A stretch of DNA of 64,000 nt from Lysobacterales bacterium (GTDB lineage Bacteria; Pseudomonadota; Gammaproteobacteria; Xanthomonadales; Rhodanobacteraceae): positions 930,001 through 994,000 of the forward strand of contig JADJHN010000002.1 of NCBI GenBank assembly GCA_016707485.1, read 5' to 3'. Positions 44,624-57,700 of the stretch are shown in pieces. The notes beneath the pieces were generated by a model. The model saw only the letters and a program-made list of their open reading frames with translations. It was not told the origin of the DNA and searched no databases. How positions within the stretch are numbered: position 1 is the stretch's first letter; each line of letters starts with the position of its first letter. Both the position numbers and the translations under genes were made by a program.

Positions 44624-45835
44624 ATGACCGACATTCAATCCGCCCTCGATCTGATTGGCCGGGGTGCCGAGGAGATCATCAAGCGCGAGGAGTTGGAGGC
44701 GCGTCTCAAGCTCGGCCGCCCGCTGCGGATCAAGGCGGGTTTCGATCCGACGGCGCCGGATCTGCATATCGGCCACACCGTCCTGCTCAACAAGATGCGC
44801 CAGTTCCAGGACCTGGGCCACCAGGTGATCTTCCTGATCGGCGATTTCACCGGAATGATCGGCGATCCGACTGGCAAGAACGTCACGCGCAAACCGCTCT
44901 CGCGCGAAGACGTTGAAGCCAACGCCGTCACCTATACCGAACAGGTGTTCAAGGTGCTGGACGCCAGGCACACCGAAGTCCGCTTCAATTCGGAATGGTT
45001 CGGCGTGATGAGTGCCTCGGACATGATCAAGCTGGCCGGGCAGCACACGGTCGCACGCATGCTCGAGCGCGATGACTTCTCCAAGCGCTACGCCGCCCAG
45101 CAATCCATCTCGATCCACGAATTTCTCTATCCGCTGGTACAGGGCTATGACTCCGTCGCCTTGCGGGCCGATGTCGAGCTCGGCGGCACCGACCAGAAGT
45201 TCAATCTGTTGATGGGGCGCGGCCTGCAGGAGCATTACGGGCAACCACCCCAGGTGGTCCTGACCATGCCGCTGCTGGAGGGCCTCGATGGGGTCGCCAA
45301 GATGTCGAAGTCCCTGGGCAACACCATCGGCATCAACGAGCCGGCCATCGATATCGTGACCAAGACGCTGAAGATCGGTGATGAACTGATGTGGCGCTGG
45401 ATCGAACTGCTCAGTTTCGACATTACGCTGGCCGAAATCGAGACCTTGAAGAGTGATATCGCCTCCGGCCAGCTCAATCCCCGCGACCTCAAGCTGCGCC
45501 TGGCCCGCGAGTTGGCGGCGCGATTCCATGACGCCGCCGCCGCCGAGCAGGCCATTGCCGGCTGGAATGCGGTGGTCCGTGGCCAGGGCGACACCAGCCA
45601 GCTGCCGCTCAGCGAGATCGTCGTGCCGGCGGAAGGGCTGCGGCTGGCCGCTCTGCTCACGGCCAGCGGCTTGACGACCAGCAATTCCGAGGCAAACCGC
45701 AAGCTCAAGGAAAGTGCCGTTCGCATCGATGCGGAAGTCGTGGTCGATGGCCAGCGTGTTTTCAGTGCCGGTTTTGAAGGTGTGATCCAGGTCGGCAAGC
45801 GCAATTTTTCACGCGTGCGCCTCGTCGCCGCGTGA
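44624..45835 (+). CDS. tyrS: Tyrosyl-tRNA synthetase
   Basis: This 403-residue class I synthetase has HIGH (residues 48-51, in DLHIGHTVLL), KMSKS (226-230) and a C-terminal S4 RNA-binding domain (TTSNSEANRKLKESAVRID). It charges tRNA-Tyr. Its leader contains a perfect 9-bp-arm inverted repeat (CCCGGAAAG-CGA-CTTTCCGGG, 44575-44595) about 30 bp before the ATG, which could regulate translation. It lies just upstream of the rRNA operon, an arrangement seen in Xanthomonadaceae. Confidence 0.96.
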   Translation: MTDIQSALDLIGRGAEEIIKREELEARLKLGRPLRIKAGFDPTAPDLHIGHTVLLNKMRQFQDLGHQVIFLIGDFTGMIGDPTGKNVTRKPLSREDVEANAVTYTEQVFKVLDARHTEVRFNSEWFGVMSASDMIKLAGQHTVARMLERDDFSKRYAAQQSISIHEFLYPLVQGYDSVALRADVELGGTDQKFNLLMGRGLQEHYGQPPQVVLTMPLLEGLDGVAKMSKSLGNTIGINEPAIDIVTKTLKIGDELMWRWIELLSFDITLAEIETLKSDIASGQLNPRDLKLRLARELAARFHDAAAAEQAIAGWNAVVRGQGDTSQLPLSEIVVPAEGLRLAALLTASGLTTSNSEANRKLKESAVRIDAEVVVDGQRVFSAGFEGVIQVGKRNFSRVRLVAA

Positions 45836-46018
45836 GCGGATATGCAAGCTGGCCTGCGGCACGCAGCTCGCCCGGCAGAAATAATCGAAGCTCCCCTTCC
45901 GTTCTCCCGCTGCTGCGGTTAGGATGCGCGCCCCGCGAACGCAGGCAAGAGTGAAGTGCGGTGTTTTGGTGGGAGGCAGTCGGATCCGCGGGATGGCGAA
46001 AATAGTTTTCGCGGGGTG

Positions 46019-46046
46019 TTGACGGTCAAGAATTTGGTTGTATGAT
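46019..46046 (+). promoter_or_regulatory. rRNA operon promoter
   Basis: TTGACG (46019-46024) and TATGAT (46041-46046) form a near-consensus sigma-70 promoter with a 16-bp spacer, followed by a GC-rich discriminator (GTGCGGC) typical of growth-rate and ppGpp-controlled rRNA promoters. An AT-rich stretch with a GAAAATAGTTTTC palindrome lies upstream. Confidence 0.8.
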
Positions 46047-46107
46047 GTGCGGCTCGCTGGCGACGAAAGGTTGCCGGTTGTCGGGATGCAGATTCCGGCG
46101 TCGCGAA

Positions 46108-46119
46108 TGATCTTTGACA
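46108..46119 (+). promoter_or_regulatory. boxA antitermination site of the rRNA leader
   Basis: TGATCTTTGACA resembles the boxA consensus (TGCTCTTTAACA). A second copy, TGATCTTTGAAA, is found at 48289-48300 just before the 23S gene. Both are expected Nus-factor recruitment sites. Confidence 0.65.
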
Positions 46120-46282
46120 GTGTGCGCAGGTATCTTGTGTGGGCGCCTTGCGGTGGATGGAAGTCCAAAGCACTACGAGCGTCCAAGCAAGAATCAAGCA
46201 AAAGCTATAAGCCATAGTTTGAAGATGCTTGGGTTAAACGTTCAGGAACAAACCTAGGGGGCAACCCCGACGGTTAGAAGGT

Positions 46283-47822
<1,540 letters not shown>

Positions 47823-47949
47823 AGAAGACGGCTTCGCCGCTTCAAGGCGTCCACACAAGTTACCTGCATTCAGAGTTCCGGCCGGTCGCGAGACGGGCGC
47901 GGAAGCGTCGTGTTTTGGTGCGCTGGAGATTTGGCGCAGACAAACGCTT

Positions 47950-48025
47950 GGGGCTTTAGCTCAGCTGGGAGAGCACCTGCTTTGCAAGCAGGGGGTCGTC
48001 GGTTCGATCCCGACAAGCTCCACCA
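47950..48025 (+). tRNA. tRNA-Ala(TGC)
   Basis: This 76-nt cloverleaf has a GGGGCTT/AAGCTCC acceptor stem with the G3-U70 alanine identity pair, anticodon TGC in CTTTGCAAG and encoded CCA. It lies in the 16S-23S spacer. Confidence 0.97.
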
Positions 48026-48046
48026 TCTGTCTCAATCCTTGTTTTT

Positions 48047-48066
48047 GGGTCTGTAGCTCAGGTGGT
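48047..48066 (+). pseudogene. 5' fragment of tRNA-Ile in the rRNA spacer
   Basis: These 20 bases are identical to the first 20 of the complete tRNA-Ile gene at 48154. The copy stops in the D-loop and is followed by a hairpin (GCTGCC-CTCC-GGCAGC, 48071-48086), then the complete gene 107 bp downstream. It cannot fold as a tRNA. Confidence 0.85.
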
Positions 48067-48153
48067 CGCGAGCTGCCCTCCGGCAGCACGCGGGGGAGGC
48101 AGGAGCCGACCGGCGAATGCGTCATGGATGACTCGAAGCGGCATCTACCCGTT

Positions 48154-48230
<77 letters not shown>

Positions 48231-48301
48231 CTCTGAATGTATCTGCGTACACACTTTTAAGAACGACCTGGCGTTGAGGCCTGTGTCGTGATCTTTGAAA
48301 A

Positions 48302-48330
48302 CTTGGGACGTAATAAGCGTTTTGGCTCGA
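48302..48330 (+). repeat. Outer processing stem of 23S rRNA, 5' strand
   Basis: This 29-nt strand from CTTGGGACG to GGCTCGA pairs with 51343-51372, with a single bulged base, forming a long precursor stem for RNase III. It is the outer of two nested stems. Confidence 0.78.
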
Positions 48331-48403
48331 ACGAGTCGAACGTGTCGTTGAGGCAAGTAGGCGAAGTAATTGAGATGAGTTGTTGCTGTATGGCTCCGAG
48401 GTG

Positions 48404-48417
48404 ACTTGGAGTTATAT

Positions 48418-48424
<7 letters not shown>
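48404..48424 (+). repeat. Inner processing stem of 23S rRNA, 5' strand
   Basis: These 21 nt pair perfectly with 51291-51311. The strand overlaps the first bases of mature 23S rRNA, as in the classical 23S helix 1 and its extension. Confidence 0.8.
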
Positions 48425-51290
<2,866 letters not shown>

Positions 51291-51299
<9 letters not shown>

Positions 51300-51311
51300 A
51301 TAACTCCAAGT
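51291..51311 (+). repeat. Inner processing stem of 23S rRNA, 3' strand
   Basis: This strand is the perfect complement of 48404-48424. Confidence 0.8.
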
Positions 51312-51342
51312 TGCTTCGCAATGCCTCAGCACACTGAAACTC

Positions 51343-51372
51343 TCGAGCCAAAACGACTTATTACGTCCCAAG
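51343..51372 (+). repeat. Outer processing stem of 23S rRNA, 3' strand
   Basis: This is the complement of 48302-48330, differing by one extra A near the middle (ACGACTTATTACG versus CGTAATAAGCGT). Together they enclose the 23S gene. Confidence 0.78.
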
Positions 51373-51416
51373 ACCATACGCGAGACTGGCGCACCCGTGC
51401 GCTGTCTCCACCGCTT

Positions 51417-51532
51417 GCTCAGCGAACATAGCGCTGTGGACCCACCCGATCCCATCCCGAACTCGGAAGTGAAACGCAGCTGCGCCGATGGTAGTGTGGC
51501 TCAAGCCATGCAAGAGTAGGTCACCGCTGAGC
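51417..51532 (+). rRNA. 5S ribosomal RNA
   Basis: This gene of about 116 nt has the conserved CCCATCCCGAACTCGGAAGTGAAACG core and paired ends (GCTCAGCG and CGCTGAGC). It lies about 118 nt after 23S and ahead of the operon terminator. Confidence 0.92.
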
Positions 51533-51542
51533 GCTTTACCCC

Positions 51543-51574
51543 AAGCCCTGCCCGAGAAATCGGGCGGGGCTTTT
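51543..51574 (+). terminator. Rho-independent terminator of the rRNA operon
   Basis: A GC-rich stem (AAGCCCTGCCCGA and TCGGGCGGGGCTT around GAAA) is followed by TTTTC. Confidence 0.85.
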
Positions 51575-51606
51575 CATTGCCCGGACTGCAGGCAAGCGCG
51601 CACGCG

Positions 51607-51771
51607 CTACGATGCCTCGGTGAGATCGTTCTTGGTCGCACGCGCCTTGCGGAACGGGGTGACGAATTGCGCCGCCATGATCCGCGGCGCAAGCCCGGAC
51701 TCGACGCAGCGCCGTGCCCAGTGATGCCCCCCGCTGCACGCTTCCATCGCCATCACGGTGCCCGCCTGTTG
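51607..51771 (-). pseudogene. Fragment of an IS110-family transposase
   Basis: The minus strand reads VMAMEACSGGHHWARR, then IMAAQFVTPFRKARATKNDLTEAS before a stop at 51607-51609. These are central N-terminal-domain motifs of IS110-family transposases (the EACSG glutamate and the KND block). Both ends are missing. The upstream side is cut by the IS21 element at about 51771. Confidence 0.7.
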
Positions 51772-51884
51772 GCGCTCGTTGAAAACTGACCATCTCTGCT
51801 CGTTGAAAATTGACCAGGGATGAAGGCCGGGGAGGGTTTCCTCGGCGTGGTCGGAGTGTAACTCCGAGCGTGGGTCGGAGGGGA

Positions 51885-52690
51885 TCAGAAGGGTTCTTCG
51901 ATCACCTCCTTGGATGCTCTCTGCTTGGCCTGCTCACGCGACTTGATTCGGGCTTTGGCCTGGCCGCTGCTCTGGTGGAATCGGTAGGATTCGTTGCCTG
52001 TCTCGACGATGTGGCAGTGGTGGGTCAGTCGGTCGAGTAGCGCCGTGGTCAGCTTGGCGTCGATGAACACGTTGGCCCATTCGGCAAACACCAGGTTGGT
52101 GGTGATGATGACGCTGGTGTGCTCGTAGAGTTTGGATAGCAGATGAAACAGCAGCGCGCCGCCGGCCTGCGAGAACGGCAGGTAGCCGAGTTCGTCGAGG
52201 ATGACGAGATCCAGATGCATGAGCTGGTTGGCCAGTCGACCGGATCGGCCCGCCGCCTTTTCCTGCTCCAACTGGTTGACCAGATCGACGGTGGAATAGA
52301 ACCGAACTCGCTTGCCGTGGCGGGTAATCGCCTGAATGCCCAGCGCGGTGGCGAGGTGGGTCTTGCCGGTCCCGGTGCCGCCGACCAGGACGACGTTCTC
52401 GGCCCGCTCAGTGAACTCGGCGGTAGCAAACACGCTGATCTGCTGGCGATCGACTTTGGACCGATCAAATTGAATCCAGCGAGATCGCGATGCACAGGGA
52501 ACTTGGCCACATGCATCTGGTAGCGGATCGAGCGCAGACCGCGGTCGGTCTGCTCGGCGGTGATCAGATGGCGCAGCAGCCACTCGGCCTGTTCGGTGCC
52601 GCCGCCGGCGCTGTTCTGCAGTACCTCGGCATAGCTGCTGGCCATGCCGTACAGGCGTAGCTGCTTGAGCTCGGTGATCAGGTCAGACAT
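51885..52690 (-). pseudogene. istB: IstB helper ATPase, frameshifted
   Basis: The frame starts at ATG 52690 (MSDLITELKQLRLYGMASSY), overlapping the istA stop. It runs to about codon 75, where VHRDLAGF changes frame. The rest, including Walker A GGTGTGKTH and Walker B LVILDELGYLPF, is read in another frame down to 51885. A one-base deletion near 52465-52475 explains the change. IstB normally selects targets for the IstA transposase. Without frame repair neither half would be functional. Confidence 0.82.
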
Positions 52691-54181
52691 GGGTCATCTC
52701 CTCGCGCAGGGTGTCGTAGCGACGGGTGTCGGTGGTCGGTGGCTCTTCAACAACGAGCGATGTGCGGACCGCTTCCGGTGGCGGCCCCTCACTCAGTCGG
52801 GCAAGGACGTTGAGCACGTGCTCGGCGCTGGGAGGCCCTGCATCGAGCACGAGATCAACCGCGACCAACACCCCCTCCAGCCCATGCCGTGGTACCGCCG
52901 CCAACACCTGCGCCATCACCCGATCACCGCCTGCGCGACGCAGCAGCGCACGACTGAGCCGCTTGAGCGGCTCCGGCATGTCGGCAAACGGCGCGCCGTT
53001 GCGCAGCGCGCCGGGCTTGCGCGCGATCAGCGGCACGTAATGCTGCCAGTCGTAGACCACGTGGTCGCGCTCGGTCGCCCGCGGGTGCTCGGCGATGACC
53101 TCCTGGTCACCCACGATGACGATGCGCTCCGGATACAGCCGCACGCTGACCCGGTGACCCGCATAAGCGCAGGGCACCGAGTAGCGATTGCGCGCCGCCG
53201 ACACCAGGCAGGTGCTCGATACCCGCGCGGGTGATTCGATGTAGCCATCAAACGGTGCTGTCATCGGCATCAGGTGCGGCAGCTCGTGCTCCAGCGCTTC
53301 GGCAATGCTCATGCCCGGAAAGTCCGGATGCGTGGCACTGCGGCCTTCGATGCACTCCGTGGCCAGCCACACGTTGAGCTCAGCAAAGCTTACGAAGCGC
53401 TGCTCCTGCGCTCGCTGCCAGATGCGGCGGCGGGCGTCCTGCACGCCTTTTTCGACACGCGCCCCTTCTCCCAACCCGAGGCCACATTGCAGAAGTCTGG
53501 ATCAATCAGATAGTGCGCCGTCATGGCGGTAAACCGCGCGTTGACGATCCGCGCCTTGCCGCGGCCCGGCACCCGGTCCACTGCCGTCTTCATGTTGTCG
53601 TAGATGCCGCGTCGAGCGATGCCGCCCAGCCCGGTCAGACAACGCAGGTGTGCATCGAACAGCATCTCGTGACTCTGCGCCGGGTAGGCCACCAGCCAGA
53701 AGGCCCGTGACGCGCACAGCTTCATGTGCGCCAACTGCACCTTGCGCCAGACGCCGCCAATGACGATGCCTTCTTCGCTCCAATCAAACTGGTACGCCTC
53801 ACCCCACTCGAAGCGCAACGGCACAAAGGCCGAGCGCGCCGTCACTGCGCCGGACTCGGCACGCCAGGCGCGGATCGCCTCCGTGACCCGGGTGTAGCTG
53901 CCGTCAAAGCCCTCCGCCTGCAGTTGAGCGAACAGCCGCAGCGCCGTGCGCCGCTCCTTCCTTGGCCGACGGGCATCGATCTCAAGCGCCTGTCGCAACC
54001 ACTCTCGATGCCCGTCGAGCTTCTTCGGACCCGCCTCGCGCCGGTAGCTCATCTCACTGCGGGTCGACGCCCGCAGCCACGCCTTGATCGTATTCCTCGA
54101 CAGACTCGTCCGTCTGGCGATCTCACTAATCGACAGCCCCTCGCGGAGCCGCATCCGTCGCACCTTTGCGTACGTTGCCAT
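52683..54181 (-). pseudogene. istA: IstA transposase, frameshifted
   Basis: The start at 54181 (MATYAKVRRMRLREGLSISE) gives an IstA N-terminus with helix-turn-helix motif and an integrase-core region (FDWSEEGIVIGG, RGIYDNMKTAVD). At about 53455 the frame shifts because of two extra bases (GCGCGTGTCGAA for GCGCGTCGAA). The C-terminal half, from VEKGVQDARRR onward, is in another frame to 52683. The complete protein would be about 500 residues. Together with the istB frameshift this indicates an inactive element, or possibly two assembly errors. Confidence 0.82.
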
Positions 54182-54430
54182 GGTGTGCACCTCGTCTCCC
54201 TGCCAGTCCAAAAGGCCGGCAGGTTAGGTCAGAACACCCTGGTCAATTTTCAGCGAGCAGAACCCTCGATTTATGGTCAATTTTCAACGAGCAGCAACAC
54301 ATTGGGCGCAAATCTGTTTGCAAACTTTGGGCACGGAACCGGGCACAAGCGGTTTTGGGGCATCGCCGAATCGGGATCGTGCAAGCGTGGGAAAGCCGAC
54401 CCTGGCACTTCAGTGCCTGGGATTTGGGCA

Positions 54431-54462
54431 CAAAAAAGCCCGCGTTGATGGCGGGCTTCTTG
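54431..54462 (-). terminator. Rho-independent terminator downstream of the tRNA-Met remnant
   Basis: On the minus strand, AAGCCCGC-loop-GCGGGCTT is followed by TTTTTT. It lies about 30 bp after the 3' end of the tRNA-Met fragment and is probably the original tRNA terminator. Confidence 0.8.
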
Positions 54463-54492
54463 TCGTTAAATCTCTGATTTTCAATCGGATTC

Positions 54493-54537
54493 TGGTGGCT
54501 ATGGGTGGACTCGAACCACCGACCCCGGCATTATGAG
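54493..54537 (-). pseudogene. 3' part of tRNA-Met(CAT): probable attachment site of the island
   Basis: On the minus strand the 3' half of an elongator tRNA-Met is intact: anticodon loop CTCATAA (anticodon CAT complementary to 54533-54535), anticodon-stem 3' strand, T-arm GGTTCGAGTCCACC, acceptor CATAGCC and encoded CCA. Upstream of the loop the sequence cannot pair (ACGCT where CGGCA is needed). The gene is thus cut exactly at the anticodon loop, as expected of a recombination end. A complete tRNA-Met should lie at the other end of the island. Confidence 0.8.
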
Positions 54538-54760
54538 AGCGTAATCGATGAAGTAATTCATTCAACCGCAGATCATCGAAACCATATGAACGATAAATTC
54601 ACGACGCCAACTAGATTTCTGAAAAAGCATTAGAAACAATAGCTTTGAGCAGCTAATAATAAATAGCACTGATCTAACCAAATTTAGTCCCATACGCCAC
54701 GGTACGGAAAGAGAGTGCATTGATATGCGATAGAAGTCTGTCGCGAACGTTGCGGCGGCG

Positions 54761-57700
54761 ATGACCCTAGCACTACCATGTGCCATGTCCTCCGAACCAA
54801 CGCTGCAAGTCGAGCCTCCGAGTATCGAAGCGTTTACGCTTCTGGATGGCGTCGACGTCCGACCGTCCTGGGCGGGGCCTTTAGCTTCGACGCTCCTGGA
54901 CTTGATCCAGGGTTGTAGTGAGATCGACGGCGTTGTCTTGCGTGAGCTGAGACTCTACGCGAATCGGTATGGCGCAGACCTCGCGTCGTGGGTAGCGCGC
55001 ACCCATGGTCATCAGCTTTCAGTCCCGTCCGGAATCCACGCTACTTACCCGGTTTCGGCAACTCTGTTCAGAATCGGGCAATCATTTCGGGTCGAGCAAC
55101 CTGAGGCCCGGAAATCCCCCGGGCTTCGGCTGCTCACATGCATTTTGGTCAACGCGGCCTTGGAAGAAGCTGGCGGCGAGCGACTCGTGGTCCCTTTGGG
55201 GGAGGTGATTCGAGGCGCAATGGATGATTCCGATAGTGTTCTGCGCGTCATCCTCGCAGACGCCTCGAGTGTGCCGGACATGCTTTCCCGCGTTGAACTC
55301 CACATGACGACCAGCAGCGGATTGCATCTTCGTTTCGAGCACCTCTGGCGCACGAAGCTCAGGGACAGACTCTACTACTGGTTACAACGAGATCAATCGC
55401 GATTACGACGAGCGCTCGCCCCTCGCACACTGGTGCCCGATCTAGACGCTCCCAGCGTTGAGCTTCCCACGCAATCCGCTGCCGACGATCTGGACGATAG
55501 TCTTGCCGTGGGATGCGTGATCTCTGATGAGCCAGATCCAAACGGATGGCCACGCTCGGGCCGAACTGAATACAGACGGGCCAAAGCCACCGAGTTGGTG
55601 CGTGCCAGCCATGGAAATGTTTTGGTTCCCCCAGATTTCTGGATTCCCCCTGAGCTAGTCACTCGTTTGGCGCATCGCACGGTTGCGAGTGCGTTGCGCC
55701 TGCAGGAATCGGGAAACATGCCGGGGTCTGAGCGCTACGTCGCGTTGGCTTTTACCTTGGCAACAGGGTTGCGGGAACTCGACCTCGACGAGGTGCATTG
55801 GGGAGAGGATGGCAAGGCCATGTTCCAGCTCAGCACTATTCGTCCAATTTTGAGACGCAAATTACTTAGGCCGCCCAACGCTGTTCAGCCAAGTGACGAC
55901 ATGGCGCCATTCCTCGAAGCCACTGTTGAATACATCGACTGGCCGATTCCCCCATCTGTTCATGATTTGTTGCGCAATTTGTCGGGGAAGCAGGGTCCGA
56001 TAGTGGGGCATTGCGTGTTGCCTCAACGAATCGGAATTGCCGCTCCCTATCGCCTGCGTGACGCCATCGCCTCACTAGATCCTGGTCTTGCGCTGGGTGC
56101 GGGTCCAATACGTCTTGCGATGGCGGCTCATCTCAACGCTCGTTTCGGCGTGGAGATGGCCCAGCTGGCAATGGGCGATACATTTTCGATGTCCGCCGCG
56201 GCAACCTACTATTCAGCGCTCCCGCTTTCAGAATTGAACGGTGCTATCACGCAGATGCAAAGGGCCTGGTTTGGAGACTTCGAGCTGCCTGAGGTCAGCG
56301 CCGCGAGGGTGTACGTTGGTTCCCGCTTGGTCTTAGCCGATGCTGCGGCACAAAGATGGCCTGCCGACTTAAGACATCAGAGCCGATCACTCGCTCACCG
56401 CAAAGACCGCACTGAGATAGAAGAGTGGCGAGCTCACCGAAACTTCTTGGCAGCTAGCCTGTGTGCCGTCACTGGTCACCGGCCTGTAAACGCGCTGGGT
56501 CAGATTCGGCTCGATGACATCATTGCTGATTACGGGCTCATCGTGCTGCAGGACAAGCAAATTGACGTACTCAGAAAAGCACGCATTGCCGCCACAGGTC
56601 AACGGTGGCTGGTCGAACTCCGGGCGTTTCTTGATCGGCTAATTATCATTAGCTCATCCAGGAAAGATGCCGCCGCGTCATCCTTGGCAATGGCGATACT
56701 GAGAAGTGAGGCACCGCTTTTTAGCGTGCCCGGTGCCGGCGGGGAAGAAGCAACTTTCGATGCAAGCGAACTGAGGAAGAGCATGCCTCAAGAGTTGAAG
56801 GTCTTGCCAAATTTCTATCGACACCGCGTGAATCAATATCTTCACCGTTGCCCGATCGATCCACAACTTCGCCACGCGCAACTCGGATGGGTACTTTCCC
56901 CGACACACGCACTAGCCGACCTCTCACCTCTGTCCGCACGGCAGTTTGCTGCTCAAATGGGACCGATACTCGATAGCTATCTGATTGACGACGGCTGGTT
57001 CCCAAAAGGACAACGAATCTCGCCTTGGAGTTGGGACGGAATCCCAATGCGTCAGATGAAAGACTGGGCAACGATCGTAGCAAAGCATGAAACCGACCAC
57101 ACGGCGCAGATCCGGCAAGTGAAGCAGCAAATTGCCGAGCGAGGCCGGGCCATCGAGATCGAGGTGTTGCCTCGGCTCGCTCGTGCAATTATTGAAACCT
57201 TACCGTCTTTGCGCTTGGACGTAGAGCATCGCAGGTTGGTGCGTTCAAATTCGGTTGCCAAAAGTTCGATCGCCGTAATCGAGGAGGAGACATGCAGATT
57301 GATCTGTGATCGCGTGCGCCAAGGCGACTCAGAGCCGATCAGTGCTCATGAGGCCGTTACCGCCAGAATTCTTCTCCATCGTCTGATAAAGAACAGTCAT
57401 CGTGAAGGATTAACCCAAGGGTTCATTCCACGACGACCGCTGCTGAGTGTGATGGCAGAGCCAAGTCCATTTCTGCCAGGGCTCGGACTGGCAGTGCGCC
57501 AAAGCGAAGCGCTTCGATGCGCAATTCTACTGCGCGCTCAGTCGCGTCGACCACATGACAGTAGCGTGCTCACTGCGTTGAGTGTCATCTGCTTCTCACC
57601 GTACCGAAATATCGACCTCGCACAAGCGTCTATGTCTGCTGCCGCAGAGGCGCAGCGTGGAAATGAGCCTGGTGATTGGTTGAGGGTCCCTGCCATTGTC

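Larger units (their letters stand above)
51773..54292 (-). mobile_element. IS21-family insertion sequence, degenerate
   Basis: This element of about 2.5 kb has repeated terminal motifs at both ends: GCTCGTTGAAAACTGACCA (51773-51791) and TGCTCGTTGAAAATTGACCA (51797-51816) on the left, and their complements TGGTCAATTTTCAGCGAGCA (54240-54259) and TGGTCAATTTTCAACGAGCA (54274-54293) on the right. It holds istA and istB, both frameshifted, so it should be unable to move on its own. It sits between the rRNA operon and the tRNA-Met remnant. Confidence 0.85.
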
